Below, piece by piece: positions 1 to 5,857 of a DNA stretch of 7,696 bases. The position numbers and the translations under genes are program-made. A model generated the notes under the pieces. That model was not told where the DNA came from, ran no database searches, and saw only the letters and a list, made by a program, of their open reading frames with translations. This DNA is from an uncultured Lentisphaeria bacterium. GTDB lineage: Bacteria > Verrucomicrobiota > Lentisphaeria > Victivallales > Victivallaceae. The first letter of the stretch is position 1; each line of letters opens with the position of its first letter. The stretch lies in the NCBI GenBank assembly GCA_903821255.1, contig CAIJKT010000799.1:1-7696 (forward strand), read 5' to 3'.

Positions 1-257
1 CCGATCTCTTCCACGACCGGGGTTTTGCCGGTGCCGCCGCAGCTAAGATTGCCGATGCTCACCACCAGACAGCCGATCGCGCGGTTCCGGATAATGCGCT
101 TATCGTAAAGCCATAATCTGAACTGGACCACCGCCCGGTAGAATCGCGATATGACGAAAAGCAGCATCAGCATGAGCTGATCTTTCGGGGTCGTCCGTTT
201 CCCGATAATCAGTTCAAGAAAATACTGTTCAAAATTTTCATTAAACTTTGAGGACAT
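1..257 (-). CDS. lpxK: Tetraacyldisaccharide 4'-kinase (LpxK), N-terminal part, cut by window edge
   Basis: LpxK phosphorylates the 4' position of the lipid A disaccharide precursor on the inner face of the cytoplasmic membrane, so the host should make an LPS-type outer membrane. Reading leftward from the ATG at 257-255, 85 codons are visible. Residues 28-50 are hydrophobic and basic (LMLMLLFVISRFYRAVVQFR...), matching the N-terminal membrane-associated helix. Residues 66-82 read VSIGNLSCGGTGKTPVV, the hallmark LpxK stretch with the Walker A/P-loop GGTGKTP (G74-P80). The start is supported by an in-frame TAG four codons upstream and an AG-rich AGAAAG just before the ATG. It is the first ATG after that stop. 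The C-terminal three quarters lie outside the window. Identification is by motif recognition and is strong; nothing suggests disruption. It is transcribed away from the glycan genes and probably unrelated to them. Confidence 0.9.
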   Translation of the reverse strand, partial: MSSKFNENFEQYFLELIIGKRTTPKDQLMLMLLFVISRFYRAVVQFRLWLYDKRIIRNRAIGCLVVSIGNLSCGGTGKTPVVEEI

Positions 258-300
258 CGATGCCGCTTTCTAAAATATATTGTATTTTTATAACCCGATA
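258..300 (-). promoter_or_regulatory. AT-rich leader upstream of lpxK, weak promoter candidate
   Basis: Immediately upstream of lpxK, on the minus strand, is a very A+T-rich stretch. It contains a TACAAT hexamer (279-284, five of six matches to a sigma70 -10 box) and an overlapping TATAAA. No good -35 box is seen at 16-18 bases. If used, the leader would be only about 15 bases. This is a suggestion from base composition and position only. Confidence 0.25.
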
Positions 301-328
301 ATTTACAGCGTTAATCCGCATTTCGCAA

Positions 329-347
329 CCGGCATACATGCTGCCGG
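329..347. other. Short GC-rich hairpin, possible rightward terminator
   Basis: CCGGCA (329-334) and TGCCGG (342-347) are perfect inverted arms around a 7-base loop. On the plus strand they are followed by AATGTTTTT, resembling a weak intrinsic terminator for rightward transcription. No rightward gene precedes it in the window, because lpxK runs the other way. For leftward transcription there is no U-tract after the stem. Its role is therefore unclear. Confidence 0.35.
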
Positions 348-360
348 AATGTTTTTCAGA

Positions 361-650
361 CATTTTGGACATTCAGGACTCCATCTGTGCAGAATCACTT
401 TAAAACGATGAAAGACACAAACGCACAGAGAGAATCTTCTTTTCAACATGAACATTTTAGACATGCCATACCCTCATTCTGGGCTCCAGCCGTCCGTGAC
501 GGACGACACTACGGGAACCAGCATTTTGGACAATTTGGACAACGGGTCCGCAGTCCGCAGTTGCGGCAGACAGTTCTTTTTACACATTTTGGACAACCCG
601 CGTCCGTGATGGACGACACTACAGTAACCATCATTCTGGACAATTTGGAT
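361..650. repeat. Degenerate TTTTGGACA-type short repeat cluster
   Basis: Variants of the 9-base unit CATTTTGGA/CAATTTGGA recur through this otherwise gene-free stretch. They are seen at about 361-370, 452-463 (as ACATTTTAGACA), 522-541 (two adjacent copies), 584-595 and 632-651 (two adjacent copies). On the minus strand the unit reads TTGTCCAAA, which in one frame codes for Cys-Pro-Asn/Lys. The spacing is irregular and there are no conserved CRISPR-like direct repeats with equal spacers. Origin and function are unknown; a dispersed genomic repeat family is the most economical explanation. Apart from these repeats, the hairpin at 329-347 and the 110-bp pair, I see no gene in 258-630. Confidence 0.65.
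491..505. other. Perfect 7-bp-arm palindrome CGTCCGT-G-ACGGACG
   Basis: The left edge of the first 110-bp-period repeat is a perfect inverted repeat of seven bases with a single central base. In the second copy (601-615) one pair is broken (CGTCCGT-G-ATGGACG). The palindrome could be a protein-binding site, a hairpin, or the terminal element of a mobile repeat. No target-site duplication could be recognised. Confidence 0.6.
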
Positions 651-690
651 AACGGGGCAGTATCCCGCAGTCGCGGCAGACGCTCTTTAA
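491..690. repeat. Pair of 80-90 bp direct repeats at a 110-bp period
   Basis: Bases 491-570 and 601-680 align without gaps at 68 of 80 positions (about 85%), and similarity fades over the next 10 bases. Shared landmarks are CGTCCGTGA(C/T)GGACGACACTAC, CATT(T/C)TGGACAATTTGGA, and CCGCAG(T)TGCGGCAGAC. The second copy contains the 3' end of the small helix-turn-helix gene on the minus strand, and the first copy is a detached duplicate of that end. The period of 110 is not a multiple of three, so the reading frame shifts between copies. Confidence 0.85.
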
Positions 691-801
691 TGATGAACGC
701 GAGATACCCATTTTGTGCGCGATCTGACAGTCGGTCAGACCGTCGGATGCAAAGTTCATTGCGCGTTCCGAAAAACTTTCGTCGTACTTTGATTCAGCCA
801 T
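631..801 (-). CDS. Small helix-turn-helix protein (56 aa) with repeat-encoded C-terminus
   Basis: A 56-codon gene reading leftward from ATG 801-799. I choose this start over an upstream one at 894 because AGGAG lies nine bases before it and because MAESKYDESF reads like a natural N-terminus. Residues 20-46 (DGLTDCQIAHKMGISRSSLK...) form a clear helix-turn-helix of the homeodomain-like or transposase/terminase-small-subunit kind: GLTDxQIA..MGIS.SSLK. The tail, CRDCGILPRYPNCPE, has three cysteines and lies inside the 110-bp-period repeat (601-690). It stops at TGA (633-631). Similar short HTH modules usually continue into a longer protein, so this may be a truncated member or a stand-alone mini-protein. 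The DNA-binding role is inferred from the motif, the partner and target are unknown, and expression is not shown. It is divergent from the downstream regulator. Confidence 0.6.
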   Translation of the reverse strand: MAESKYDESFSERAMNFASDGLTDCQIAHKMGISRSSLKSVCRDCGILPRYPNCPE

Positions 802-856
802 GATACCAGTCTCCTGATTTTTTATTGCTTTCGCGCTGTCACCCCGTCGCAACACG

Positions 857-881
857 CGTATACATATAGTAAAGTTGTCAA
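857..881 (-). promoter_or_regulatory. Weak promoter candidate for the small HTH gene
   Basis: On the minus strand a perfect TTGACA (881-876) is followed by TATACG (862-857), but only 13 bases separate them, shorter than the usual 16-18. The match could be fortuitous. The site is about 56 bases upstream of the ATG at 801. Confidence 0.25.
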
Positions 882-964
882 TGCATAGCGGCATAAAGAA
901 TTAATACACAATAGTTTAAACGCTCCCAGATATGATCTTTCTTAATGCTGGACATACAAAAAAA

Positions 965-1010
965 CACGGAAGTAATCAATTAAATTCCAGCATATTCCGA
1001 GTGTTCCGTG
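965..1010. other. Inverted repeat CACGGAA...TTCCGTG in divergent region
   Basis: CACGGAA (965-971) and TTCCGTG (1004-1010) are perfect 7-bp arms 32 bases apart. The overlapping TAATCA (974-979) and TGATTA (1009-1014) could pair alternatively. It lies about 90 bases upstream of the regulator's -35 box, in the 366-base region between the divergent genes (802-1167). It may be an operator or a weak hairpin. Apart from this and the two promoter candidates, nothing gene-like is seen in the region. Confidence 0.35.
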
Positions 1011-1098
1011 ATTATTGCCTTATTGAAACAGCATAACATTTAGAATTGATTCCCTGCCAAAAAGACGGAAAAATTAAACCATTAAGCGATTTTGCCTA

Positions 1099-1127
1099 TT
1101 GACAAACAGGCTGGAATACATTATAAT
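1099..1127 (+). promoter_or_regulatory. Consensus sigma70-type promoter for the regulator/glycan operon
   Basis: TTGACA (1099-1104), a 17-base spacer, then TATAAT (1122-1127): both hexamers are perfect and the spacing is ideal. Transcription should start near 1134, leaving a leader of about 34 bases before the ATG at 1168. Short inverted arms GCCT (1094-1097) and AGGC (1108-1111) bracket the -35 box. TGTA-T-TACA (around 1145-1153) lies in the leader. Either could be an operator, but both are short. Such a strong core promoter makes repression, possibly by the GntR-type regulator it drives, a reasonable inference. Confidence 0.85.
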
Positions 1128-1167
1128 AATAGCAGTGTTACAAGTGTATTACAGCAATGGCATAATT

Positions 1168-2193
1168 ATGATTGAAACTAAACATACTGAAATCTCCAGG
1201 CATCTGGAAGAAAGAATTAACACCTGTCAGGAGCTTGACAGGCTGCCTTCGGTAAGGATGCTTTCGGAAGAGTTAAAAGTATCTACCAGGACAATTAGCA
1301 AGGCGTTGAAGTCTCTTATCTCAAAAGGTTTGATTATTCCCGGTCCACGCGGATGTCAAATTAACCGCCATAAGAATATTCGTCGCAAGACCAGCGTTGT
1401 CGGCATATTCGTTAGCGACAGTAATTTTAAGATCAGCCCGGACCCGCTTTGCGAATCGCTGAAAGCGCGTATTCGCCAGGATGGCTTGGAGCCGCTGATA
1501 ATGAATGCTTCTGATCCTAATCAATTCGACAATATAGACTTCTGGTCATCGAACTGGGTTGAGGGCTATATTTTCATTTATGGTTCAATCAACAAGGAAC
1601 TTGTCCACAAACTGAAACAGCACGGGGTGCCGTTTGTTCTGGCCAACCGGCTGCCGGATGAATGCGGCGCCCACTGGGTAGACTTTGACAATGTCGGCGG
1701 GCTGCGCAAGGCGGCTGAATATCTTTACGGCAAGGGGCTGCGGAAAATCGCCGTGGATATCGAGCCGTTCTATATGCCTACTTATCAGGAATATATGGTT
1801 AATGCCTGGAAGCAGGCCGCGACAGAAATGAAAATTTACCGTCCGGAATATTTTTTATCGAAGCCCGTATTGTCCAGGGATTCTGTCATGGAACACGCCC
1901 AATATTTTTTAAACCTGCCGGAAAGACCGGAGGGAATTATTCTATGGCATAGTTCCGCATCAATCTTCGAGTCTGAATTCAGGAAGAACGGGATATCTTA
2001 TCCGGAGAATATCCAGTTCGTCGAATACGACAGAGGCCTTCCTATGGCTGACGGAAGCCCATACCCATATTGTTCCATCAGTTATTCGCTGTTAGCGCAG
2101 AAAGTATGGTCACTGTTCAAAAAGATAGTGGAAAACCCTGCCCAGGAAACCGTAAACCAGTTAATTGACATCGAATTAAAAAATAGTCATTAA
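1168..2193 (+). CDS. GntR-type transcriptional regulator with LacI-like sugar-binding domain
   Basis: A 341-residue cytoplasmic regulator. Residues 5-66 form a GntR winged helix: [20 protein letters not shown] (26-45) is the helix-turn-helix and [11 protein letters not shown] (53-63) the wing. From about residue 75 ([10 protein letters not shown]) to the end it resembles the periplasmic-binding-protein fold of LacI/GalR effector domains, including [32 protein letters not shown] and [10 protein letters not shown]. This is the AraR-like arrangement, in which a sugar or oligosaccharide controls DNA binding. An open frame extends upstream to a TTG at 1099, but that codon is the -35 box of a perfect promoter, so the ATG at 1168 is the credible start. 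It has no clear Shine-Dalgarno. The following genes (pseudopilin, hydrolases) are its likely regulon, and it is probably autoregulated. Ligand and direction of control (repressor or activator) are unknown. Confidence 0.85.
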   Translation: MIETKHTEISRHLEERINTCQELDRLPSVRMLSEELKVSTRTISKALKSLISKGLIIPGPRGCQINRHKNIRRKTSVVGIFVSDSNFKISPDPLCESLKARIRQDGLEPLIMNASDPNQFDNIDFWSSNWVEGYIFIYGSINKELVHKLKQHGVPFVLANRLPDECGAHWVDFDNVGGLRKAAEYLYGKGLRKIAVDIEPFYMPTYQEYMVNAWKQAATEMKIYRPEYFLSKPVLSRDSVMEHAQYFLNLPERPEGIILWHSSASIFESEFRKNGISYPENIQFVEYDRGLPMADGSPYPYCSISYSLLAQKVWSLFKKIVENPAQETVNQLIDIELKNSH

Positions 2194-2222
2194 AACAACG
2201 AAAGAAAAGGAAAGCGCCAGAA

Positions 2223-2900
2223 ATGAAAAAGCAACCATTTACATTAGTAGAACTCCTCGTCGTTATTGCTATTATCGCAATTTTAACAAGCATGTTGCTG
2301 CCTGCATTGAGCAAGGCACGGGCAACCGCGAACCATGCCAGTTGCAAGAGCAATCTTAAACAGATCGGCTTAGGTGTAACGTCATACGTAAATGATTATA
2401 AATATTTCCCGTATGATAAGCAGACTAATCCCCAAACTATGTGGTTTGTAAGTATGGGTTCATATCTAATAAATGGCGTCAAATCAGCCGTTACCACTGA
2501 ACTAAACACCAAAACAAGATCAAAAAAGAAAACTCTTTGGTGTCCGGCATCAACCTTCATGCCTGCGAACTGGTGGGAAATTGATTATGGCTTTAATCAA
2601 TGCATTGTTGCGTTAGCGCCGGACAAAATCAGAAAACCATCGTCAGTTATGGAAACAATGGATTCTTTTGACGGGTACAGGACTGTATGCCCCAACTCCA
2701 TCTACAATTATTCCAGTTCTAACTCATTGGAAAAAACTTTACGTCACAATCTTAAAGCCAGCGCACTCTATACAGATCAGCATGTAGGAGAAATCAAAAG
2801 AGCTAATATTTTCTGGAGCGCTTATCAATATAGTAATGCGCCCGCCCCGTATCCTACATCACCGGAGTGGGTTTTCTGGAATCCAAACGCGGTACAATAG
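2223..2900 (+). CDS. Type IV pseudopilin-like protein (prepilin N-terminal methylation domain, degenerate H-X9-DG)
   Basis: A 225-residue protein starting [21 protein letters not shown]. The F6-T-L-V-E10 stretch is the type IV prepilin cleavage/methylation signal with Glu at +5. The hydrophobic helix (6-27) is the pilin polymerisation and membrane segment. The -1 residue is Pro rather than the usual Gly. [22 protein letters not shown] (about 30-50) is the conserved helix after it. Near the C-terminus R174-H175...Y183-T-D185-Q186-H-V matches the H-X9-DG motif of DUF1559-type planctomycete/Lentisphaera pseudopilins, but Gly is replaced by Gln. The likely location is the inner membrane or periplasm, perhaps in a type II secretion or pilus-like assembly. 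It sits 29 bases after the regulator with AAGGA upstream of the ATG, so it is probably co-transcribed. A role in export or capture of glycan is inferred only from context. Confidence 0.85.
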   Translation: MKKQPFTLVELLVVIAIIAILTSMLLPALSKARATANHASCKSNLKQIGLGVTSYVNDYKYFPYDKQTNPQTMWFVSMGSYLINGVKSAVTTELNTKTRSKKKTLWCPASTFMPANWWEIDYGFNQCIVALAPDKIRKPSSVMETMDSFDGYRTVCPNSIYNYSSSNSLEKTLRHNLKASALYTDQHVGEIKRANIFWSAYQYSNAPAPYPTSPEWVFWNPNAVQ

Positions 2901-2904
2901 CCAC

Positions 2905-2955
2905 AATAAATCGTGTTAATGAATAAATCGTGTTAATGAATAAATCGTGTTAATG
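2905..2955 (+). repeat. Three perfect 17-bp tandem repeats (AATAAATCGTGTTAATG)
   Basis: The unit occupies 2905-2921, 2922-2938 and 2939-2955 with no mismatch. A degenerate fourth start (GATAAAC) follows. The array lies in the 87-base gap between the pseudopilin stop and the next gene, whose Shine-Dalgarno (AAGG, 2975-2978) lies 9 bases before the ATG at 2988. Within the array each unit reads ATG-AAT-AAA-TCG-TGT-TAA, and the stop of one overlaps the next ATG by one base. The last ATG (2953) opens a 7-codon frame ending at 2976, inside the Shine-Dalgarno. Identical tandem copies suggest recent slippage or selection as repeated binding sites. Confidence 0.9.
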
Positions 2956-2987
2956 GATAAACTATTTATTAAATAAGGTGCATTGAA

Positions 2988-5807
2988 ATGAAATTCCCAG
3001 CAGCTCTCTTTTGCATTGTTATTGTCATGACGGTTTATGGATTCGATTACATGGATAACCCTGACTCGTTAAACATTAGCGTAGCGCCGGCCGGTGCCAG
3101 TTATAGTCTGGTTGACGTTGGCGGCGGACGCAAGGCAATAAAAGTCAACTTACCCATCCAGAACCCTGGCTGGCCGCAGGTCAATATCACTTTGCCGTCC
3201 GGCGGCCCGGCGCCCGCTGATGTTTACACCCTTCAGCTAAAAATTAAATTGGTTACTCCGCAGAGTCCGCCAAGTTTCGGATTTACCGCTGGTTTTTTTC
3301 CTGCTGGCAAATGGATATCCCGTTATTATACGAATGAACTGTCAACAGGAAGCATTACCAGCCACCGTTTCTGGCCGGTCGCCGGAGCGGACAAGTCCCT
3401 TGCCTCAATCCAGCTTGCCGTCAAAAATCCTCCCGCAGCCAGTGAGTTCTGGATTTACAACATTGAGAAACTGAAGAAAACGTTAGCTGACGGCATAGGC
3501 TTTGAAAACACCTCGATTTATGACGCCAACGATACCGGCGGCACCTGGAGCGTCTGGGGCGGCGCAACTCAAGCAGTCTCCAGCGAATGGGGATACCAGA
3601 GCAGCAAATCGATGAAACTATATTATCCAGGGTCCGAGAATGGTGATATCGGCGCAACCCTGTGGCCGAACATTACAGACTGGAACGGCTACAAACAATT
3701 ACGCTTTACCATCTACAATTCCCTGCCGAATCCTAACGTGAAAACACGTATCCTTACGATAAATAACCAATATCTGCCGACAGGCTGCTCCATCTCCAAC
3801 GGGACTTTGACCGTACAGCCGGAATCGGCGACTACCTTTATTCTTGATCTTGACTCCTTGGGGTCGCAAATTAATAAAAACAATATTTCCAGAATTAATT
3901 TTTATAAAGGTTCGGCGGAAACTACTTTTTATGTGGACAAGATGAAGCTTTATACTGATGATGAAGTCGAAGATGAGAATACCATCCTGGCCACTGCCCA
4001 AATCAATGACGCCATCAGTGCGCTGAATGCCGCCATTCCGCTGGCATCCAATATGTATTTGTCAAGCGTCAACGCAAAAAAAACTGAACTGACAAATTTG
4101 TTGAATTCTGGCAATTATACACTTGGGGATGCTTTGACCGACACTACGACCGCCGCGAAGGAATTGGTCCTTCTGGCGAATGCGGCAATCAAAGACCCCA
4201 ATCGCACCAAAACCACTCCGCTGGTACTGCTGGGAGTGACGCCGACGGAAAAAGTTTTTCGCGATACCGATTTTAACGGGACAGCGGGAACTTACCAGAT
4301 GGCGGCGGCCGGACGGGAATTTGAAAGTTTTCAACTGGTGGTATTGCCGCAGCAGGATTTGACGAACGTTGCGGTCGCTACATCCAGCCTGACTTGCGGC
4401 GGCAACTCAATACCGGTCGCCAATATCAAAATCAATACGGTCGGTTACATCGAACTGGCACAATCGTTTTATTATGCGTCCAGCCGTACTGGATTCTGGC
4501 CCGATATTTTGTTGAGCAACCGTCCTCTTGACCTTGTCAAACGTCTGCAACCCTACTGGATTACGGTTCAAGTGCCACCCAACCAGCCGTCTGGAATATA
4601 TGCCGGCGATATCACCGTCAGCGCGAATGGCATCAGCAGCAAAAGCTATCATTATGAAGTTAAAGTATTCAACTTCACCCTGCCGTTGCGCGGCAAATGT
4701 AAGACATTTTTTGATTTCCGTTATTATCCGTCTGATCAGACGATCCGGCGCGCTTGTTATGAGCTCATGCTTAATCATCGTTTGAATCCGACCGGCATGT
4801 ACACCAACGGGAATGCTCCGGCTAATCCGGCGGAATATCGCTATTCCCCCGATCCCGGTGATCTGCAATTCTGTCTGGACCGCGGAATGAACATGGTCTG
4901 TCTTTGGTATTTGTATAACGGCGCCGATCCGATTACTAATCACCAGTACCCGTTTGATGCGGCGTATTATGCCAAATTCGTTAATTTCATCACCTATTAC
5001 CGACCGACACTTCAAGCAGTGAGCAATGGAGGCGTCAGCGCCTGGGATTTGGCAATAGTTAATGGGTTTGACGAAATCATGCACCAGATAACAGCCGAAA
5101 AAGATTGGCGGATAACGCAGGCCTGCAATATTTGCGGCTGGATAAAAAGCGATTATCCGACCGCGCCGAAAATAAGCAATGTCGGCAGTAAGATGGATAT
5201 CTCAACCAACCTGATGGATATCTGGTATATGGGCATTTTACCGGCCACGAGTTTTGCCGATATTACCGGCAGTGGCAAGACTCCCTGCTTTTACTCGGTA
5301 TACGGCGATCCTTCGCCGATGCTTGATCTGCCCGGCATGGCGGCCAGAATCCTGGCGTGGCAGGCATTCAGGGAAGGAGCTCAGGGAATCGGCTACTATT
5401 CGACTTACCGGCCATCCACCATGCTGATGCCCGGCAAGTCATGGCCGACTGACGTGGATTGGGCCAAAGAGGATGTTAATGCCTCTACTTGTCAACTGCC
5501 CTATAACAACGATGGCGCTCCAAATCCGCTTTTCCGCCCCGGACGCAACGGTGATGGAAATTTGTTGTATCCGGATCCATCCGGCAGTGGTTATGTTTTG
5601 TCGTCAATCCGACTGGAAAATTTGCGTGACGGAATAGAAGATTTTGAATATCTGTCCATTTTGAAGCAGCTTGACCCTTATAATTCTCTGTTGACGATTC
5701 CGCAAACTGTGGTAACGACGAATACAGGAGATTATACAAAAGATTACTCCGTAATTGAAAATCACCGCCGGGCGGTAGCGGCAGAAATAGAACGTTTGCA
5801 GCAATAA
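2988..5807 (+). CDS. Large secreted GH123/DUF4091-like glycoside hydrolase with N-terminal beta-sandwich modules
   Basis: A 939-residue protein. The signal peptide is residues 1-18 (MKFPAALFCIVIVMTVYG, probable cut after G18). Two beta-sandwich regions follow, about 20-165 and 168-325. The second (from DGIGFENTS to TTFYVDKMKLYTDD) resembles carbohydrate-binding jelly rolls. Residues about 328-400 are predicted alpha-helical and Ala/Thr-rich, probably a spacer. From about 410 (GVTPTEKVFRD) it matches the DUF4091/GH123-like family: a beta-sandwich, then a TIM-barrel-like part with NGFDE (D695-E696), the adjacent acid pair typical of GH123 substrate-assisted catalysis. VYGDPSPMLDLPGMAARILAW follows, and the family-signature RDGIEDFEY (880-888) lies near the end. 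GH123 enzymes remove N-acetylgalactosamine, but the substrate here is unproven. It is in line with the pseudopilin and GH16 genes, so probably one operon. The start is supported by AAGG nine bases upstream and the signal peptide. Confidence 0.8.
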   Translation: MKFPAALFCIVIVMTVYGFDYMDNPDSLNISVAPAGASYSLVDVGGGRKAIKVNLPIQNPGWPQVNITLPSGGPAPADVYTLQLKIKLVTPQSPPSFGFTAGFFPAGKWISRYYTNELSTGSITSHRFWPVAGADKSLASIQLAVKNPPAASEFWIYNIEKLKKTLADGIGFENTSIYDANDTGGTWSVWGGATQAVSSEWGYQSSKSMKLYYPGSENGDIGATLWPNITDWNGYKQLRFTIYNSLPNPNVKTRILTINNQYLPTGCSISNGTLTVQPESATTFILDLDSLGSQINKNNISRINFYKGSAETTFYVDKMKLYTDDEVEDENTILATAQINDAISALNAAIPLASNMYLSSVNAKKTELTNLLNSGNYTLGDALTDTTTAAKELVLLANAAIKDPNRTKTTPLVLLGVTPTEKVFRDTDFNGTAGTYQMAAAGREFESFQLVVLPQQDLTNVAVATSSLTCGGNSIPVANIKINTVGYIELAQSFYYASSRTGFWPDILLSNRPLDLVKRLQPYWITVQVPPNQPSGIYAGDITVSANGISSKSYHYEVKVFNFTLPLRGKCKTFFDFRYYPSDQTIRRACYELMLNHRLNPTGMYTNGNAPANPAEYRYSPDPGDLQFCLDRGMNMVCLWYLYNGADPITNHQYPFDAAYYAKFVNFITYYRPTLQAVSNGGVSAWDLAIVNGFDEIMHQITAEKDWRITQACNICGWIKSDYPTAPKISNVGSKMDISTNLMDIWYMGILPATSFADITGSGKTPCFYSVYGDPSPMLDLPGMAARILAWQAFREGAQGIGYYSTYRPSTMLMPGKSWPTDVDWAKEDVNASTCQLPYNNDGAPNPLFRPGRNGDGNLLYPDPSGSGYVLSSIRLENLRDGIEDFEYLSILKQLDPYNSLLTIPQTVVTTNTGDYTKDYSVIENHRRAVAAEIERLQQ

Positions 5808-5824
5808 TATGCCACAGAGCATAT
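5807..5824. other. Small hairpin ATATGC-CACAGA-GCATAT between the two hydrolase genes
   Basis: Six-base perfect arms (5807-5812 and 5819-5824) with a 6-base loop begin at the last base of the preceding stop codon. There is no T-tract and the stem is A+T-rich, so it is not a convincing terminator. It could modestly stabilise or separate the mRNA segments. Confidence 0.35.
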
Positions 5825-5857
5825 AAGTTAATAAACAGAATAAATTAAGGGAGATAC

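Noticed and set aside
361..650. Possible CRISPR array
   Set aside because: The repeated units are only about 9 bases, variable and irregularly spaced. There are no equal-length spacers and no cas genes.
387..803. 138-codon plus-strand frame with HFGQFGQ-like repeats
   Set aside because: It runs antisense to the small HTH gene and across the repeats. Its composition (many Arg, Gln, His, Ser) and lack of any domain fit a frame left open by the repeat. There is no convincing Shine-Dalgarno.
802..894. 31-residue N-terminal extension of the small HTH protein (start at 894)
   Set aside because: The ATG at 801 has AGGAG nine bases upstream and gives a natural N-terminus. The extension crosses the candidate promoter and has no conserved features.
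4407..5084. 225-codon minus-strand frame inside the GH123-like gene
   Set aside because: It is the antisense shadow of a clearly coding plus-strand gene with a signal peptide and family motifs. It has no domain of its own.
5807..5824. Intrinsic terminator after the GH123-like gene
   Set aside because: The stem is short and A+T-rich with no T-tract, so termination is unlikely. The GH16 gene 50 bases on probably shares the transcript.
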